Positions 6,164 to 6,408 of a stretch of 6,408 nt of DNA are shown here, piece after piece (positions within the stretch are counted from its first letter, which is position 1; every line of letters begins with the position of its first letter). The notes below the pieces were generated by a model. That model had not been told where the DNA came from, made no database searches, and worked only from the letters and a program-made list of their open reading frames with translations. The position numbers and the translations under genes are program-made. Origin of the DNA: JBEINZ01 sp040377825 (GTDB lineage Bacteria; Pseudomonadota; Alphaproteobacteria; Rhizobiales; Ancalomicrobiaceae); assembly GCA_040377825.1 (NCBI GenBank), contig JBEINZ010000187.1, positions 1-6,408 of the forward strand, given 5' to 3'.

Positions 6164-6408
6164 ATTCTTCCCCGTTCTCGATCTCTTCATCATCCCCTTC
6201 ATCCGCCGCCACCAGCCCGGCGGCGCGCTCTTCGGCGGCGCGGGGGGCGTTGAGAGCGAGGAGGCGGGCGAGGACTTCGTCCTTGAAGTCGGACGGCCAG
6301 TCGAGGCGGGTCTTGGGCGTCTTGCCCTCGTCGGCTTCCTGCTCGATGAACTCGGGCGCGGCGCGGTCGGCCAGATCGTCCCAGAAATAGGCGCGCAGAA
6401 CTGCGACA
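6162..6408 (-). CDS. drmMI: C-terminal tail of a large DNA methyltransferase, probably DISARM DrmMI
   Basis: The last 81 residues of a protein enter from the right edge (first full codon at 6407). The recognisable part is LDWPSDFKDEVLARLLALNA (residues 35-54 of the fragment), followed by RAAEERAAG. An LDWP plus FxDEVLARLLxLNAxRxxEE ending is one I associate with large Eco57I/PglX-like adenine methyltransferases, including the DISARM class 1 enzyme DrmMI. That enzyme methylates host DNA to mark it as self. The final 15 residues are strongly acidic (GDDEEIENGEE). No catalytic motif (N/D-P-P-Y/F) is inside the window, so the activity cannot be confirmed. Position, strand and the drmA-drmB context support DrmMI. 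The alternative is a methyltransferase or Type IIG-like subunit from another neighbouring defence system. Confidence 0.62.
   Translation of the reverse strand, partial: VAVLRAYFWDDLADRAAPEFIEQEADEGKTPKTRLDWPSDFKDEVLARLLALNAPRAAEERAAGLVAADEGDDEEIENGEE

Noticed and set aside
5893..6390. 165-codon plus-strand frame across the HEPN and methyltransferase boundary
   Set aside because: It is a serine/arginine-rich low-complexity shadow of two well-supported minus-strand genes.
1..6408. CRISPR arrays, tRNA or rRNA genes, insertion-sequence ends, attachment sites
   Set aside because: No regularly spaced repeats, cloverleaf, transposase or terminal inverted repeats were seen. The only repeat cluster is the operator-like set at 5466-5502.

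Overview
The window is one strand-coherent operon segment, with every supported gene on the minus strand. It reads as the middle of a class 1 DISARM anti-phage locus. In transcription order (right to left) it holds: the C-terminal tail of a large methyltransferase that fits DrmMI; a small HEPN-motif protein; an XRE/ImmA-IrrE regulator-protease; a PIN-fold protein; the complete DISARM helicase DrmA; and the first 91 codons of DrmB (DUF1998 family). DrmA and DrmB are identified from diagnostic motifs. The methyltransferase assignment rests on an 81-residue tail plus context. DrmC and the SNF2-like DrmD expected in a class 1 locus would lie outside the window.

Organism: sampled lines give roughly 55 to 70 percent G+C, with GC-rich codon use and compact, overlapping genes. 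This suggests a high-GC Gram-negative bacterium, plausibly an alphaproteobacterium. That is inference only; no rRNA or housekeeping marker is present.

Layout: the methyltransferase tail (6162-6408) is followed after 11 bp by the HEPN gene (5524-6150), whose Shine-Dalgarno overlaps the upstream stop codon. The only real intergenic space follows, 83 bp at 5441-5523. It carries three copies of the 8-mer TCTTGCAA in alternating orientation, a probable operator over an AT-rich promoter. From there the XRE-ImmA gene (4334-5440), the PIN gene (3812-4327), drmA (270-3815) and drmB (1-273) are packed with a 6-bp gap and then two ATGA stop/start overlaps. The rest of the window is gene-dense and has no gap above 83 bp.

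How it may work together: DISARM combines host DNA methylation with a DrmA-DrmB helicase complex that acts on invading DNA. Here three accessory genes sit between the modification gene and the core helicase. Two of them (HEPN and PIN) have nuclease folds that usually cut RNA. The third is a DNA-binding protease of the type that controls defence genes and mobile elements. Because the PIN gene is coupled by ATGA to drmA, the XRE-ImmA promoter probably also drives the DISARM core. A testable idea is that this cassette is both the on-switch and an RNA-targeting back-up layer for DISARM.
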